Source: Chara braunii (Eukaryota > Streptophyta > Charophyceae > Charales > Characeae). Taken from it: a DNA stretch of 56,782 nt. The stretch spans positions 1,797,276 through 1,854,057 of the forward strand of contig BFEA01000149.1 in NCBI GenBank assembly GCA_003427395.1, given 5' to 3'. This document shows positions 1 through 10,720 of the stretch, piece after piece. The translations under genes were made by a program, and so were the position numbers. The notes under the pieces are model-generated. The model saw only the letters and a list, made by a program, of their open reading frames with translations. It was not told where the DNA came from and did no database searches. The stretch's first letter is position 1, and every line of letters starts with the position of its first letter.

Positions 1-32
<32 letters not shown>

Positions 33-46
33 AACACACACACACA
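1..46. repeat. (CA)n microsatellite
   Basis: A run of CA dinucleotides fills the left edge of the window, with a short TGAA interruption at 31-34. It may extend beyond the window. Confidence 0.95.
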
Positions 47-355
47 CCCCACCACGCCGAAGTTGCGCGGCCCCGAGGTTTAGTCTCCCCAGGAAACGAA
101 TCAGTGACATTGCGACGACCAGTGCCTCCCGCAACTAGGACTGACAACCTGGTGAGGGCAGGCGGCTCCTGCGACATGTGTGTTTGTCCACGAGCTCGTC
201 GACCTGTACAAGAAATAGCCACCCAGACTGTTCAGCAGGAGATCAACACAACTCCGCAAGAGCAACCAAGCAAACAGCACCTCACGAAGCACATCGTAAA
301 ATCCAGTTGGCGGCCTCGTACACACCTCCCCGAAATCGACGAAGCAAACAACACT
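47..355. other. no gene seen; 3' flank of the minus-strand giant frame
   Basis: Short overlapping open frames exist on both strands, but none has recognisable protein character. The stretch follows the stop at the end of the minus-strand frame that ends at 356. I see nothing else in it. Confidence 0.5.
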
Positions 356-2044
356 TCACGAGCGGGATGACGAGCGGGAAGCAAGCAAAGGAAGACAGTG
401 CTCACCAGGCTTAGCTTCAACGTCACCAAAGCCCACTGATGGCAGTCCCAGCACGATTGGCGCCCCCGTGCGCGTCGACGCGGCGACGACGTGCTCCAAA
501 CTCACAGGGAAGCTTGACAGGTTCGAGATGTCGGCGTCGATGACCGGCGATGGCATGAATTCATCCCCATCCCGATGGCGGAAATCCTCCATGTCCGCGA
601 CGGGCAATTTTAGTCTGTCCGTCTCCAGACAAAGAGCGTCGACGTCCACAACATCGACAGCTTGGGTTTCCTCCGTCGCCACTGTGTCGCATTGTGTTGT
701 GCTCAAGGTCCCATGGATGTCCAACAACACCTCTTCCCCCCTTAACTTCTTGTCCTCGTGCGCTGTGTCTTTATCGTCGTCACTCAAATAGAGAAATCTA
801 TCTCCAACAGCGTCAGAGGACTTCTTCAGAACGTCCTCTCCCATCGCCTCGTCGTGAAGGCCGAAGTACAAGGGGTCGTCGTATGCCGGCTGAACTAGTT
901 GCTCCATCCCGACGTCGCCGAGTGTCGGATCAATCCGGTCGTCGGCGGAATCGTCCTTGTCCAAAGTCGTGTGAAGTCGACAATTGTCAAGTCCTTTGTC
1001 CGTGTGTCTCGGATGAATCCGAATTACGGTCGTCTCCAAAGCTGCACCAGGGAGGGACATGCTCACAGGGTCCTGGTTCGGATTCATCCGAGCCACCGCA
1101 GTTTCCAACGGTGATGACGTGTCCGCTTTCACCGGAGAGTCGCTCAAGACTGCTAACTCAGTGCGTACCGTCACCAGGCATTCGGCTCCGAGTGTGCGGG
1201 GCTCGACATTGAAACTGGTCGCTAACTCACCCTCAGTCGGACAGTCTGCCTGCAGCTCCTTGTGGACTTCCATGCACAGCATGACGGTGTCCTGACACCG
1301 GTCGTCTGTCATAACGGACATGTCCTCCTGGTTCAGATGAATCCGAATTTCGCCGCCAGGGTTTTCGGAAACCCGAACCACCCGTTCGAGTTCCGCAGAT
1401 CGCTGTGCTCTCTCAACGGTACTGGCTTCTGGGTTCGGATTAATCCGAACTTCCTTTTGAGGCGAAACCGAACATGGTTGGAGCTTGTCGCTGCCGGATC
1501 TGTGGTATGTTGTCGTCTCGCTTCCCGGAAGGCACTGAGTTCCGGACAACGATGTCGTCTCCGAGGTTCGGATAGATCTGAGACAATCGGCCAACCGTTT
1601 TTGGAGCTGAGCGAAGCAAGTTTCATTCTTTGCTGCAACTGCCCCGCCAACAGCATCGGTATACTGTGTTGCGCTGGTGGAGCTAATCACAGGGTCCTGC
1701 TCGCAAGGCCGTGTAATCCACCCAGGCCTGAAGTCGTTCCCCGTCTCCATTGAGGTGCTGCCTGTCACCGCCAGAACCCCACCGTCCTCGTCGCGGTCGA
1801 CATCGGACCCCTGCCCGTCTCCTGTGTGATGTTTTGTCTTCTCTCCGCTGCGAGGCTTTTTCTTCTCCCGCCTGCCCTTTTTCCCCTCTTCACCGCCTGC
1901 GTGCCCCGGAGACCGCTGTTTCGTTGAGCGTTGTTCACTTCCACCTTCGGTACCTCGTTGCCCGCCGCCTTTACCATCCCCTTCGCCGTCCTTTCCGCGA
2001 GACTTGCGCTTCACAACTCCTGCCGGCGGGGTGCCCGCAGGCAA
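356..2044 (-). pseudogene. long acidic/Ser-Thr-rich C-terminal tail of the giant frame
   Basis: This is a 562-codon open stretch with no ATG near its left end. It opens with a strongly basic, Gly/Lys/Arg-rich segment and then becomes acidic, Ser/Thr-rich and low in hydrophobic residues, as expected for a disordered tail. Four copies of the dispersed palindrome lie inside it and all read in the same codon phase, giving R-(I/M)-(N/H)-(P/L). Upstream, protein-like sequence continues in phase through a TAA at 2048-2050, so I read this as the end of the giant frame rather than a separate gene. It stops at 356. Confidence 0.45.
1009..1448. repeat. palindrome cluster A (TCGGATNNATCCGA)
   Basis: Copies lie at 1009-1022, 1078-1091, 1333-1346 (TCAG variant) and 1435-1448. 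The last extends to a perfect 18-bp palindrome at 1433-1450. All lie inside the tail of the giant frame. A weaker form lies near 1568-1581. Confidence 0.85.
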
Positions 2045-2286
2045 CTCTTAACTCACTTGCTTAATTGACGGGCTTGACGGAAGGGCGTAGAACGTGGAGG
2101 ACACTTCCAGCCATTTATTTGACTGCAATAAATCGAACAGCGTGTCCCTGTATTCGCGCAGAGCAGGATCGTCCTTACTTCGTCAATTGACCTCACTTAA
2201 TCTCTCCAAAACTGCATCGTAGGCGCGAGATTTGAATATCTCGAGGTCCCAACGATCGTCATATATCCACCCTCCACTTACGTCCC

Positions 2287-3009
2287 TCACAGCCACTGCC
2301 CATTCGCCGTCGAGAAGGACTGGCTGGAATGGTCTGGGTGCCACACGATATCATGGCCCCAATCTTCGGCTGTGGAGAAGGTGTGTTTGTCGCCCATGTG
2401 GAAGGGAGTCGCCGGAGCCTTGAGATGTGGATGGTTCGGAGGAACTGGATGGCCGGGTCGAAGACGTTCGGGCTGCGGTGTGAGACGAATAGGCTCCCCC
2501 GGCGAACTCCTCAGACGGGACAACCCACCCCTCTTGACAGGCGCTGAGGAGGACACGGCCGTGGGGCCGCTCGAGGTGGGTGTAGCGAGAGGTGTCCCCG
2601 GTTTGCATACTGACGGCGACTCAGAAACTTGGGCATTGAAGATGGCCAATTGCCCGTCCAAATCGAAGAGGTCGTCCTCAACGCTCTCCTCCTGCTCAGT
2701 CTCGATATTGAAGTCGTCCTCCTCACCGAATGCCAGCTTGTAGTTATCCAACGTGAAATCGGGCGGATCGACAACATTCTCGTTAAAAAACACATATTCC
2801 AGCCTCTTAATGAAGCTCACAGCGTCGGCCCAACTCGCTCCGTGGTAGCCCTGGAGGACTGCAATGGCGACTTCCTTCCGCACCACGTACTGCGGGTCAA
2901 ATCTCAACCTTGGTTGTTCGCTGTAAAGGAAGGAGTAGACCTGGCGCCTTTTCTTCGGAGTGAACTTGAAGAACATGTCCTTGTTCGGGTCATAAACGGG
3001 CTCGACCAC
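2287..3009 (-). pseudogene. post-methyltransferase region and acidic linker of the giant frame
   Basis: This 240-residue piece lies in the same phase as the two pieces upstream of it. It starts with an ordered region containing RRQVYSFLYSEQPRLRF and GYHGASWADAVSFIKRLEY, then DPPDFTLDNYKLAFGEEDDF. A long acidic then Ser/Pro-rich stretch follows. A one-base shift near 2310-2320 moves coding into another phase, which reads GEWAVAVRDVSGGWIYDD and on through stops at 2183 and 2048 into the tail segment. The DPPDF string is not in a methyltransferase motif context. No family is recognised. Confidence 0.45.
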
Positions 3010-3030
3010 GACATGGTGGAAATCGCATGG

Positions 3031-4128
3031 CTAAGCCTTGCACGACACTTCATGGGTGACATACTGCACGGTGTATTCGAGATGCATTGTGTCCCCATCC
3101 ACGGCCAAGACGTGCCTTCCCTGCTGAAGCAGACTCCACACCACCTGCGCGTGCGGCTTGCCCAANAACAGCACGGCATCCGCCACACCACAGAAGAAAA
3201 GAAGCTGATTGCATAACTGATTCGGATTCCGCTCGCCGTCCTTGTACAGAGCCCCCCTCTGGGTGAGGTTTCCGATGTCCGTGAAAGTCAAGGACTTGAA
3301 AGACTTCTCCTCCACATCTGTGGGTGTCACTTTCTGTTTCTTATGGAGAGCGGCGTCGTCGTCTTCAGCAACAGCTTCCTCGTACACCAGGTGAGTCAGT
3401 AGCCGAGGATCCTCGCCTTTGAAAAGAATGTGCATCACATCCGGCTTCTCCCAGATGTTGTTTCCGAACTGATGCGTCTTCTTCGCTGCCGTCTTCCGAA
3501 CCCACTTCCCCGTGTAGCATCGGGTAGCCCCAAGCGCAGACAAAGATGTCATGAAGGAGAGGTTCCACAGGCAGGGAACGAATACCACCAATGTCCAGTA
3601 GTCCTGACAAACGAAGCCCAGCAACTCACTCAGAGACGCGAATGCCCCAGAGTCCCATTGCGCACGGTCCACAGTTCCACACAAGATGAGCACGCAAGTG
3701 TGGGAGCGTAGCTGATGCCCTAGTTTTCCCAGCGCCTCCTTATGATCTATGGCACTCAATGCGTCGACGTTAAACTGGGCCAGCGTCGTCAAGGCGCTTG
3801 TCCTCGTCCACATGATGTTGATGCATTCATCAACGCCCCGAGGGCTTTTTTTGCCTTTGGCACGATCTCCCGTGATCACCGAAAGGACGACACGCTTCCA
3901 CTCCACCGGGAAATGCTGGTCGTTGATAAGGGCCGCCGTTCTCTTGATGTTGTTGTCGTGTTGACACCCGAGAAACTGAGGGCACTTGTTGACGTACAGA
4001 AAGTCCGTGAAAAATTTCCTGCTCTCGTTCCAAAGCTTGCCGTCGAGACCTTTGTCCTTGAACTCTTCGAACAGTTGCTTCTTGGATCTGATGAACGTGG
4101 AGTTGGCATTCCACTCCCGCTTATCCAT
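3031..4128 (-). pseudogene. degenerate DNA-methyltransferase-like segment of the giant frame
   Basis: This 365-residue piece has CVLILCGTVDRAQW (residues 145-158), followed by a helix and LVVFVP (170-175). Near the end comes LGKPHAQVVW (312-321), then GRHVLAVDGD (328-337). The arrangement resembles beta-class N4/N6 DNA methyltransferases: the catalytic strand (DPPY motif IV) comes first and the S-adenosylmethionine-binding strand (FxGxG motif I, then A..LGR..IGID) comes last. The DPPY tetrapeptide is replaced by CGTV and the glycine-rich loop is poor, so methylation activity is doubtful even in an unbroken copy. Position 3166 is an N, giving residue 311 as X. The piece ends at TAG 3031-3033 and continues in phase. 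Confidence 0.35.
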
Positions 4129-4155
4129 TTCCTCGTACTCGAACTCTACGTAGTA

Positions 4156-5232
4156 TCACAGCCTCAGCATAATCCGGTCCATTTTTATTATGTCGACCAT
4201 CTCCTTGACACTGAACTTCCCCTGCTCGGCCAACTTCTTGCTACTCGTTTGAACCCACACGACGTTAAGGTTCAAGACGCCGTTCAACAGCCTTTTCTTC
4301 TCGCGGTCCGTCAAGTCCACCAATTCCTTCCAGCAGTGGACATCCGGCTCAGGAACTTGGACGTAGAAAGTTTTCTCCTCCGCGGCTTTCTTTGGCTTCC
4401 CCTTGCCCTTTTTCAATGACGGGTCGTCCACCTTCACGTACCAGATGTGTTTCTTCAGCCCCTGGCTGTCAGTCACAGTGGAGAGTCCTGGCTTGGCCAC
4501 CTCCTCATAGGTGGGCGGCTTTTCAGTCCAACGCCGGCCGTCAGAAGCAAGCAATTTCCCTTTCGACCACTCCTCGTAGAACTTCTCTCCCAAAGCGAAG
4601 ACGGAGTCATCTGCCATGGCCAGCGGGAGGTAGTATCGAAGTTTCTCAGCCCATTGCTTTCTTTTGTTTTCTTCAGTTGACAGGTTCCACAAACGCGTGT
4701 ACGGTGTCTTCTTCATAGCCAACGCCATGAACTGCACCCACTTTCGCACCTCGTCCTTTTTCTTCGACGCATTGTCGAGCACCACACGCGGTTTGCCCTT
4801 AATTTTCCAGATATTGCGAATGTCCCGCATAGACAAAACCTGCAAGCACGGTGGATTCTTCTTGTCTTTCATGTTGTCTTCGCAGCTGACATGGGCGTAG
4901 CCGTCGAAATCGTCGTCAGGGAAGTAGATCGGTCTGAACGGCCATTTACAGAAGTTGTAGTACTCAAACACGGGATGGTCTTTCACCTTCATCGCCGCCC
5001 TCGCGTTATGCTGTCCACACACAGGATAATACCAGTATTTCTCCGGCTGTGAGTTGTTGAAGTCAGCAGGCAGCACGCGCACAACAGGCTCGCCGTTCTC
5101 TGGAGGCGCGATGATCGGAGCGAGAACGAAAATGGGCTTCGTGTATCTCATGTCTTTACGTTCGTAGCAGTCGATTATAGCCAACGCGATGGTATCAACG
5201 AGGAACTCGTCCAAGGATCGATGGTTGTACAC
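4156..5232 (-). pseudogene. ParB-like domain segment of the giant frame
   Basis: This 358-residue open piece contains VCGQHNARAAM at residues 71-81 and SCEDNM at 116-121. That layout (G-Q/N-H-x-R-x-A-A followed some 40 residues later by a polar E/D-N motif) resembles the ParB/Sulfiredoxin fold, where the first motif binds nucleotide or DNA. The segment ends at an in-frame TGA (4156-4158), and the same phase continues directly as YYVEFEYEE into the next piece. In phages, ParB-like domains are often fused to or paired with DNA methylases, which fits the methyltransferase-like region that follows. The domain call is by eye and moderate to weak. The continuity with the next segment is visible directly. 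Confidence 0.4.
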
Positions 5233-5258
5233 GTCTTCCCAATCTGGAATAGCTAATA

Positions 5259-6740
5259 TTATTTCGGGATGGATGGCAAGACGACGTCCTTCTGCACCCC
5301 TGTCTGCATCTCGAGGAAGAACGCATTGTCGAGGTTGAAGGCATTGAGGTTAATGTCCACGTCGTCATCTCCCTCCCCGCTGTCGCCCTCATCTGCTTTC
5401 TTCCCCCTCGATGATTTCGACCGTTTTCCGGAAGACTCACAGGTTCTTCGCTGTGTCGACGAGTCTTTTGGCGTTTCATCCCCACCTCCAACCCTTTTCC
5501 TCTTCTCAACGGAACCGCCCTCTCGTGTTGTTGGCGTCCAAGCACTCCCTCCTTCCTTTCTCTGCCTTTTAAGAGCACGTACTCCCTTTCGCTCTTCCTC
5601 ATCCGGCAAGTTGCGCTTTCCTCCCGACTGAGTCTTTTCAGCCGATCTCTCACACAACAGCCCCTGCTCGGACACCTCCTCCTCACCGGCGACGTTCCCA
5701 CTTGCTTCTCATTCCAGGCTCAACTCCGTCTGCAGTTGCGCAGGCGCAGGTCGGGTCCGGCGAGTCGTCTCATCTGACCCACGCACCTCTCGAACTTGAG
5801 GACCACCCGCGCGATCTCCAAACGAAACCTCGGCCACCTTCATGCCACGAACGAACAAACCAATCCTTTCGACCAGACCACGAGGAGTCGTCGATTCTGA
5901 GCCCTGCCGCAACCGTTCGCCATCGCCGCCTCCACGTGGCGTCGACTCCCCAAGCAAACCTTGGCGGCGAGATCCATGCAAGCCCGGTTTCGAAGAAGCA
6001 CGCGGATGGTCGTCCTCCGAGTCGTCTGACATGCCCACCTCTTGATCAGGAGGCGTAGCTGGCAGGTTACCCTAACCTCCCATCCCCCTTTCATAGCACT
6101 CTCCTCCCGCGAACCCAACAGGACCACTGATCGATGTCCCACGTCCGACGTCCACGGCACTGACAGAGGTACCAGATCACGCCCAGACCTCGAGGAAGTC
6201 TGTCACGTGAACGGTCTCGTCGTGCCCCGGCGCTAGCGGGACAAAGTACGGCAAAGACATTGCACACCGACCGTACCCGCCGAACATCCTCCCGGCAACC
6301 TTGCATCCTTTTGCGATGTCGTCGACGGAACCATCACTTTTGTAATGCTTCTTCAACGTAAACTTGAAATTGTATTCGCCAACGTCGACCCACTGGACGA
6401 TGGACCCTGCGAGACGCGTTCTGTCGGCGCGAACTGCGACGAACAAGAGCGGCCCGCACGGTGGTTGCAACGGGCTGGAGCCGTCCTGGCTCGCCCGGTC
6501 CAAACACCAGACACGTTTGCTATAGTCGCACCACAAGTTTTGAGCCCGTCGTTCTTCCTCCCCACCGCCACCTCCCCGACTCGTTTCCCTTGCCGGCAAC
6601 GACGTCGTCCATCGACGCTCCTCTCCATGCGGGGCGGAACCACCAGCAGAGCGGCTTCGTCCGTGTGTAGCCATTCCCTGAAACACACGGAGGAAATGAA
6701 CCCACATGCACTCAGAACAGTCAGCACGTCCCAACATCAA
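5259..6740 (-). pseudogene. N-terminal part of the giant frame
   Basis: Three open pieces share one phase: 6740-6177, 6038-5709 and 5675-5259. The first ends in an ordered-looking stretch with VQWVDVGEYNFKF and GGYGRCAMSLPYF. The second and third are rich in Ser, Arg, Lys, Glu and Gly, with nuclear-localisation-like basic clusters such as KRQRK. The last piece runs through DVDINLNAFNLDNAFF and then into a stop at 5259. The next phase, one base over, picks up with ILAIPDWEDVYNHR, so a single-base indel near 5265-5275 is likely. No start codon is decisive, and in-frame sequence extends a little above 6740 to a TAA. I recognise no family here. Confidence 0.45.
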
Positions 6741-8530
6741 CCATGACCCACAGTACGTATTCTGTTATCGGTCACCCGGACCCCAAAACAACGAAGTTCA
6801 GTCATAGTTAGACGACAGTGGTCCCCACGCGTGCACGTTTCGGATGAATCCGAGGCATCGTGAGCCATCCTCGTCACAATGCCCTTAAGATAACGAATGG
6901 TCGAAAACGAAGACCGCAGGATAGATCGGATACATCCGAAGCAGGCGCAGTCGAAAAACCGACGTCGCATAGACACCTGCACCGGGAAAAGCAATACCTA
7001 GCAAGAAGGCGCTAGATCGATGACACAGCAGACGAAGACGAGCACCCCGTGGTGATACGGTGTCATCCGAAGTCGACAAGCGGATTGTAAAGTTCGCCGG
7101 TGTAGTTCGGATGCATCCGAGCTCCAAAGTGATGTTGACCACCCCTTGCGGCCTAGACCAAACCGAACTCGAGTTTTTTTGTCCTTCTGAGTCGGTAACG
7201 GTTGTGACTCGGATGCATCCGAATTCGAACAGCGCGGTCCAGAGACGGTCGTCCACAAGAGGGCACCATCTACAGCACGTGTTTTCGTCACCGACCTGTG
7301 AGCACTGGGTTAACCCTATCCTGCCTGAGGTTTGGTTGGGTTGAACCTGAACTTCGCAAATGTGGCTCGGATTAATCCGAGACGGGGACCGGCAGATGGA
7401 CCCCACGGTCTGTTGACCCCCATCCAGCCGTCCAAGCTTCCATTATTCCCCAGCTTTCCTTGGGTCCACCCGAATTTCGCACGGTGTGTCTTCGTCCTTG
7501 TGCGTTTAAGACGGGTGTGGCTCGGATTTATCCGATTTCGACAGGGGTTGTCCCCATACGTGCGACCACGACAGGCTGCGCCGACACCGTGTGCTTTCGT
7601 CGTACAAGTTTGTCAGACCATGTGACGTCGTCAATACCCTCTCGCATGTTATAAATCCGAACAAGCCATCGGTGTTGTTCGGATTAATCCGACTTCGCCG
7701 AGGCGCTTCAGTTTGTTGTCGCCCCACCACACACCGGACCTCCCCGCGATTGTCGTAGAGTGTCATTATAATATGTGCGTCATCACGGGGGATGTCGTCG
7801 TCCTCGTGAGTTCTAGTTGGTTGTTGCTCGCCCAATCTAAACAACAGACACGTTTGCTGTAGTCGCAGCACAAGTTTCAAGCTCGTCTTTCTTCCACCCG
7901 AGCGTCACCATCTCGACTCGTTTTAGTTGCATGAATCCGAGGCATCGTTAACCTTCGTCATCAGACTGCCTCTCGTAGAGCGAATGGTCGAAGACGAAGA
8001 CGGCGGGGGAGTTCGGACACATCCGAACTGGGCAGAGTCGAAAGTCTGGCATTGTGACTCGAATGCATCCGAATTAGCACAATGCGAGACAGAAACGGCT
8101 GACCACAAGAGGAGGCCATCGACATGGCGTGTTTTCCTCAATGACCTGTGAGCATAGGGTGGACCCTATCCTATCGGAGGGGTGGTTCAGATTAATCTGA
8201 GACGGGGACCGGTGAATGGATGGCACGGTCTGTTGACAGCGTGTGATTTCGCCGTTCACGTTTATCAGAACGTGCGACGTCGTAAATACCATCTGAGCAT
8301 GTGACAAATCCAAATTTGTCGTCTGTGTGATTCGGATTAATCTGAACTTCGCCGAGGTGCCTCGGTTAGTGGTCGCCCCGTGAGTTTTAGTGGGTTGTGG
8401 CTCGGATGCAACCGAAATTGACAAGGGTGGCTCGGATACGTTAGTTGTTGCGCCACCACAAGATGGCATGGACAGGGTGGGCTGTCGTCCTCCTGGTTGG
8501 TCAGACATGTCGCCGTCGACAATACCCTAT
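6740..8530. repeat. degenerate tandem duplication carrying palindrome cluster B
   Basis: Blocks around 6840-7380 recur in the same order around 7925-8215. Matching anchors include ATCCGAGGCATCG (6846/7935), GAATGGTCGAA (6895/7981), and the stretch around CACAAGAGG..CC..ATC..C (near 7255/8104). Offsets drift from about 1,090 to 850, so indels have accumulated. Palindrome copies lie at 6840, 6926, 7107, 7209, 7367, 7522, 7679, 8012, 8059, 8187, 8332 and 8402, about one per 130 bp. Small open frames here are shadows of the repeat, and I see no gene. Confidence 0.75.
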
Positions 8531-9314
8531 GAGCATATGATCGCTCCGTGTCCTGTCCTGTGTCCACGTCAGCGGAAGGGTTCCTCGCGGCGTTCGGCTG
8601 ACGCGAGGTTTGATAGGGTTTAAAGATTTGAATTCACGTTCGCGTCCTGTGTCTTCGGATCTGTCGTAGCAGTCTTCGGATTACTGATCTGTGATTGCAC
8701 TTAGGGGGGACCAACCTAAGATCGATTGAGCGACTATCTGCGATACACAAAGATTGGAGAAAGGCAGAAAATACGCACAAACACGGAAGGGAGACTAAGA
8801 TCGATAGAGCATGGGCAGCGAGAGAGCTTGTCTTTATCTCTCTGTCTCTCCATGCGCAGATCCTGCGGATGGTGTTGTCCATTTCGGAATTCGCAATGTG
8901 ACCCATTAATAAAATTGCGCAAAAGAAATATAAGAAAAAATTGTTCGTGTCGGCGAGAGGAAGAGTGATGAAAAATGTGAAAGATTCGACGAATGTGGAG
9001 GACAATTTACGGATACAGAACCGAATGCCGAGCGAACTGCACGACGCGACTTACACGAGAAAACGAATAAACAAACCGAACGCAATAAAAATTAATTCAG
9101 CGAGAAGAAAGTCCATGTGCAATCCAGAAGAGACACGTTTCGTGAGAAACCATGTTCTCGTGCTCGACAAGATACGACTAAAATCCTTATATCGCAGTTC
9201 GTGAGAGAGACAACAAATTGACGACAAGCGAGTAACACTTCAAGAAAACATCTGAAGTGACGACACAATCTCGAAGGGCGTGTCACAACATTCTCGGGCT
9301 ACATTCGCGGGTCC
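8531..9314. other. no gene seen
   Basis: Mixed sequence becoming A-rich from about 8880 to 9130. Short open frames exist on both strands without protein character. Nothing else is recognised. Confidence 0.5.
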
Positions 9315-9538
9315 CGTTTCGTTGGTGACCACTCGCCCCGATCAGATGGCACGCTCGCACGTCCACGTGTCAGCTCCTGAACATGCGTGGCCACACTAAT
9401 GGATGTGGGGCTCAATTCGACAACATTCTGTTGTCGCATAAAGCACCACATCCATCAGCGTGGCCACGCTTGTTCGAACATGACACGTGGACGTCTGAGT
9501 GTGTCGTCTGATCGGGGCGAGTGATCGCCAATGAAACG
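9315..9538. mobile_element. hairpin (MITE-like) element, copy 1
   Basis: A 224-bp near-perfect inverted repeat. The outer ends are CGTTTCGTTGGTGACCACTC and the reverse complement of a close variant. The centre is CAACATTCTGTTG at 9421-9433. It has no coding capacity. The structure fits a fold-back MITE. Target-site duplications are not evident. Confidence 0.75.
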
Positions 9539-9568
9539 CATGCATTCTTGCTCCCGAAACTCCTTCAT

Positions 9569-9607
9569 CTCGCCCCGATCATGCGTGGCCACGCTGATCG
9601 GGGCGAG
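9569..9607. repeat. 39-nt perfect-arm hairpin
   Basis: CTCGCCCCGATCA and its reverse complement flank a GCGTGGCCACGC palindrome. The same terminal motif (CGCCCCGATCA) ends the neighbouring hairpin elements, so this looks like an internally deleted relative. Confidence 0.8.
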
Positions 9608-9746
9608 TGCTCGTGAACGGAACGAGATCCGCAAATGCACCCCGAGGTAAGTTCGGGAAAGAAACAGGCCATCGCATAAGACGAACGAAATAGAGGCGTT
9701 GAAGACAAACTAACGACGGGGACGAAGATGGTAGTTGAACACGACG

Positions 9747-9932
9747 GCACACATGTCCACGTGTTAAGCCCTGATCATGTCTGGCCATGCTGATAGGTGC
9801 GGGGTTCTATTCGACAACATTCTGTTGCCGCATAGAGCCCCGCATCCATCAGCGTGCCCACGCTTGTTCAGGACCCGCCACGTAGACGTGTGAGTGTGCC
9901 ATCTGATCGGGGCGAGTGGTCGCCAATGGAAC
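9747..9932. mobile_element. hairpin (MITE-like) element, copy 2, left-truncated
   Basis: Shares the core of copy 1, including ACAACATTCTGTTG and the right end ATCGGGGCGAGTGGTCGCCAA. The left outer arm is missing. Flanking it, a block beginning AACTAACGACGGGGA occurs at about 9709 and again at about 9951, a local direct duplication spanning the element. Confidence 0.7.
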
Positions 9933-10079
9933 TAGAGGCTCTGATAGAAAACTAACGACGGGGATGATGATGGTGGTGGAACACGACGCTGTTGGTTATG
10001 TCTCGTTCGTTTGTCTGCGCTTGTCATCTACGTTCGCAAACTTTGTGCGAGCGACACAGACAAGCGCAAAAAAACGATT

Positions 10080-10406
10080 GAGATAAAAGACAGAAAGAGA
10101 GATAAATATATAGCGAGAGAGAGAGAGCGCGACAGAGAGGCGATTTCCGCCTTCATCACACGGCCCAATCAAACGTCACGATCAAATGGCCCCGAACGTC
10201 ACCTCGATCACACATCGGACTCACGGAGAGAAATCCCTATTAGATCACACGACACTGCTCGTTCGCGGCGACTGAACCCAATGTAATCGCCACCGCGCGA
10301 ATCCCGACCACAGATCACGTACATGTGTGGGCATTCTGATGGTCTACGCAAACCCAGCATGGCAGGACTTTTCAGGTCGGTGGAGATGGCGAGAGAAAGA
10401 GAGACA

Positions 10407-10457
<51 letters not shown>

Positions 10458-10720
10458 AGAGAGAGAGAGAGGGAGAGAGACAGAGAAATAGAGAGAGAGC
10501 GAGAGAGAGAGAGGGAGAGAGAGAGAGAGAGAGCTATATAGAGACAGAGAAAGAGAGAGAGAGAGCTATATAGAGACAGAGAGAGAGAGAGAAAAAGAGA
10601 GAGAGAGCGCTAGAGAGAGAGAGAGAGAGAGAGAGCAGGAGAGAGACAGAGCCAAATAGAGAAAGAGAGAGGGGGAGTGAGACAGAGAGAGATGAGAAAG
10701 GGAGATAGAATGAGAGAGAA
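10080..10720. repeat. GA-rich microsatellite tract
   Basis: Purine-strand GA repeats begin as short runs near 10116-10140 and become nearly continuous from about 10387 to 10716. Repeated interruptions such as GCTATATAGAGACAGAG occur within the main run. The open frames through it are low-complexity artefacts. Confidence 0.95.

Larger units (their letters stand above)
356..6740 (-). pseudogene. giant broken reading frame, ParB-like plus DNA-methyltransferase-like (mobile-element candidate)
   Basis: Read on the minus strand, one protein-like frame runs from about 6740 to 356, roughly 2,100 codons without a needed intron. It stays in one phase from 6740 to about 5270, shifts by one base, holds a second phase to about 2310, then shifts again to the stop at 356. 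In-frame stops lie at 6177-6179 (TGA), 6072-6074 (TAG), 5709-5711 (TGA), 4156-4158 (TGA), 3031-3033 (TAG), 2183-2185 (TGA) and 2048-2050 (TAA). Protein character continues across each break, for example GEWAVAV and GGWIYDD across the second shift. I therefore treat the separate open frames as pieces of one decayed gene. Its job is unknown. The order of parts is basic/low-complexity N-terminal region, ParB-like domain, methyltransferase-like domain, acidic linker, and long acidic/Ser-rich tail. No terminal repeats were found. Alternatively some breaks could be introns or assembly errors. Confidence 0.6.

Noticed and set aside
6740-8530. CRISPR-like array (regularly spaced palindromes)
   Set aside because: Eukaryotic context, repeats of only 14 bp with variable centres, irregular spacing, spacers that are themselves duplicated, and no cas genes.
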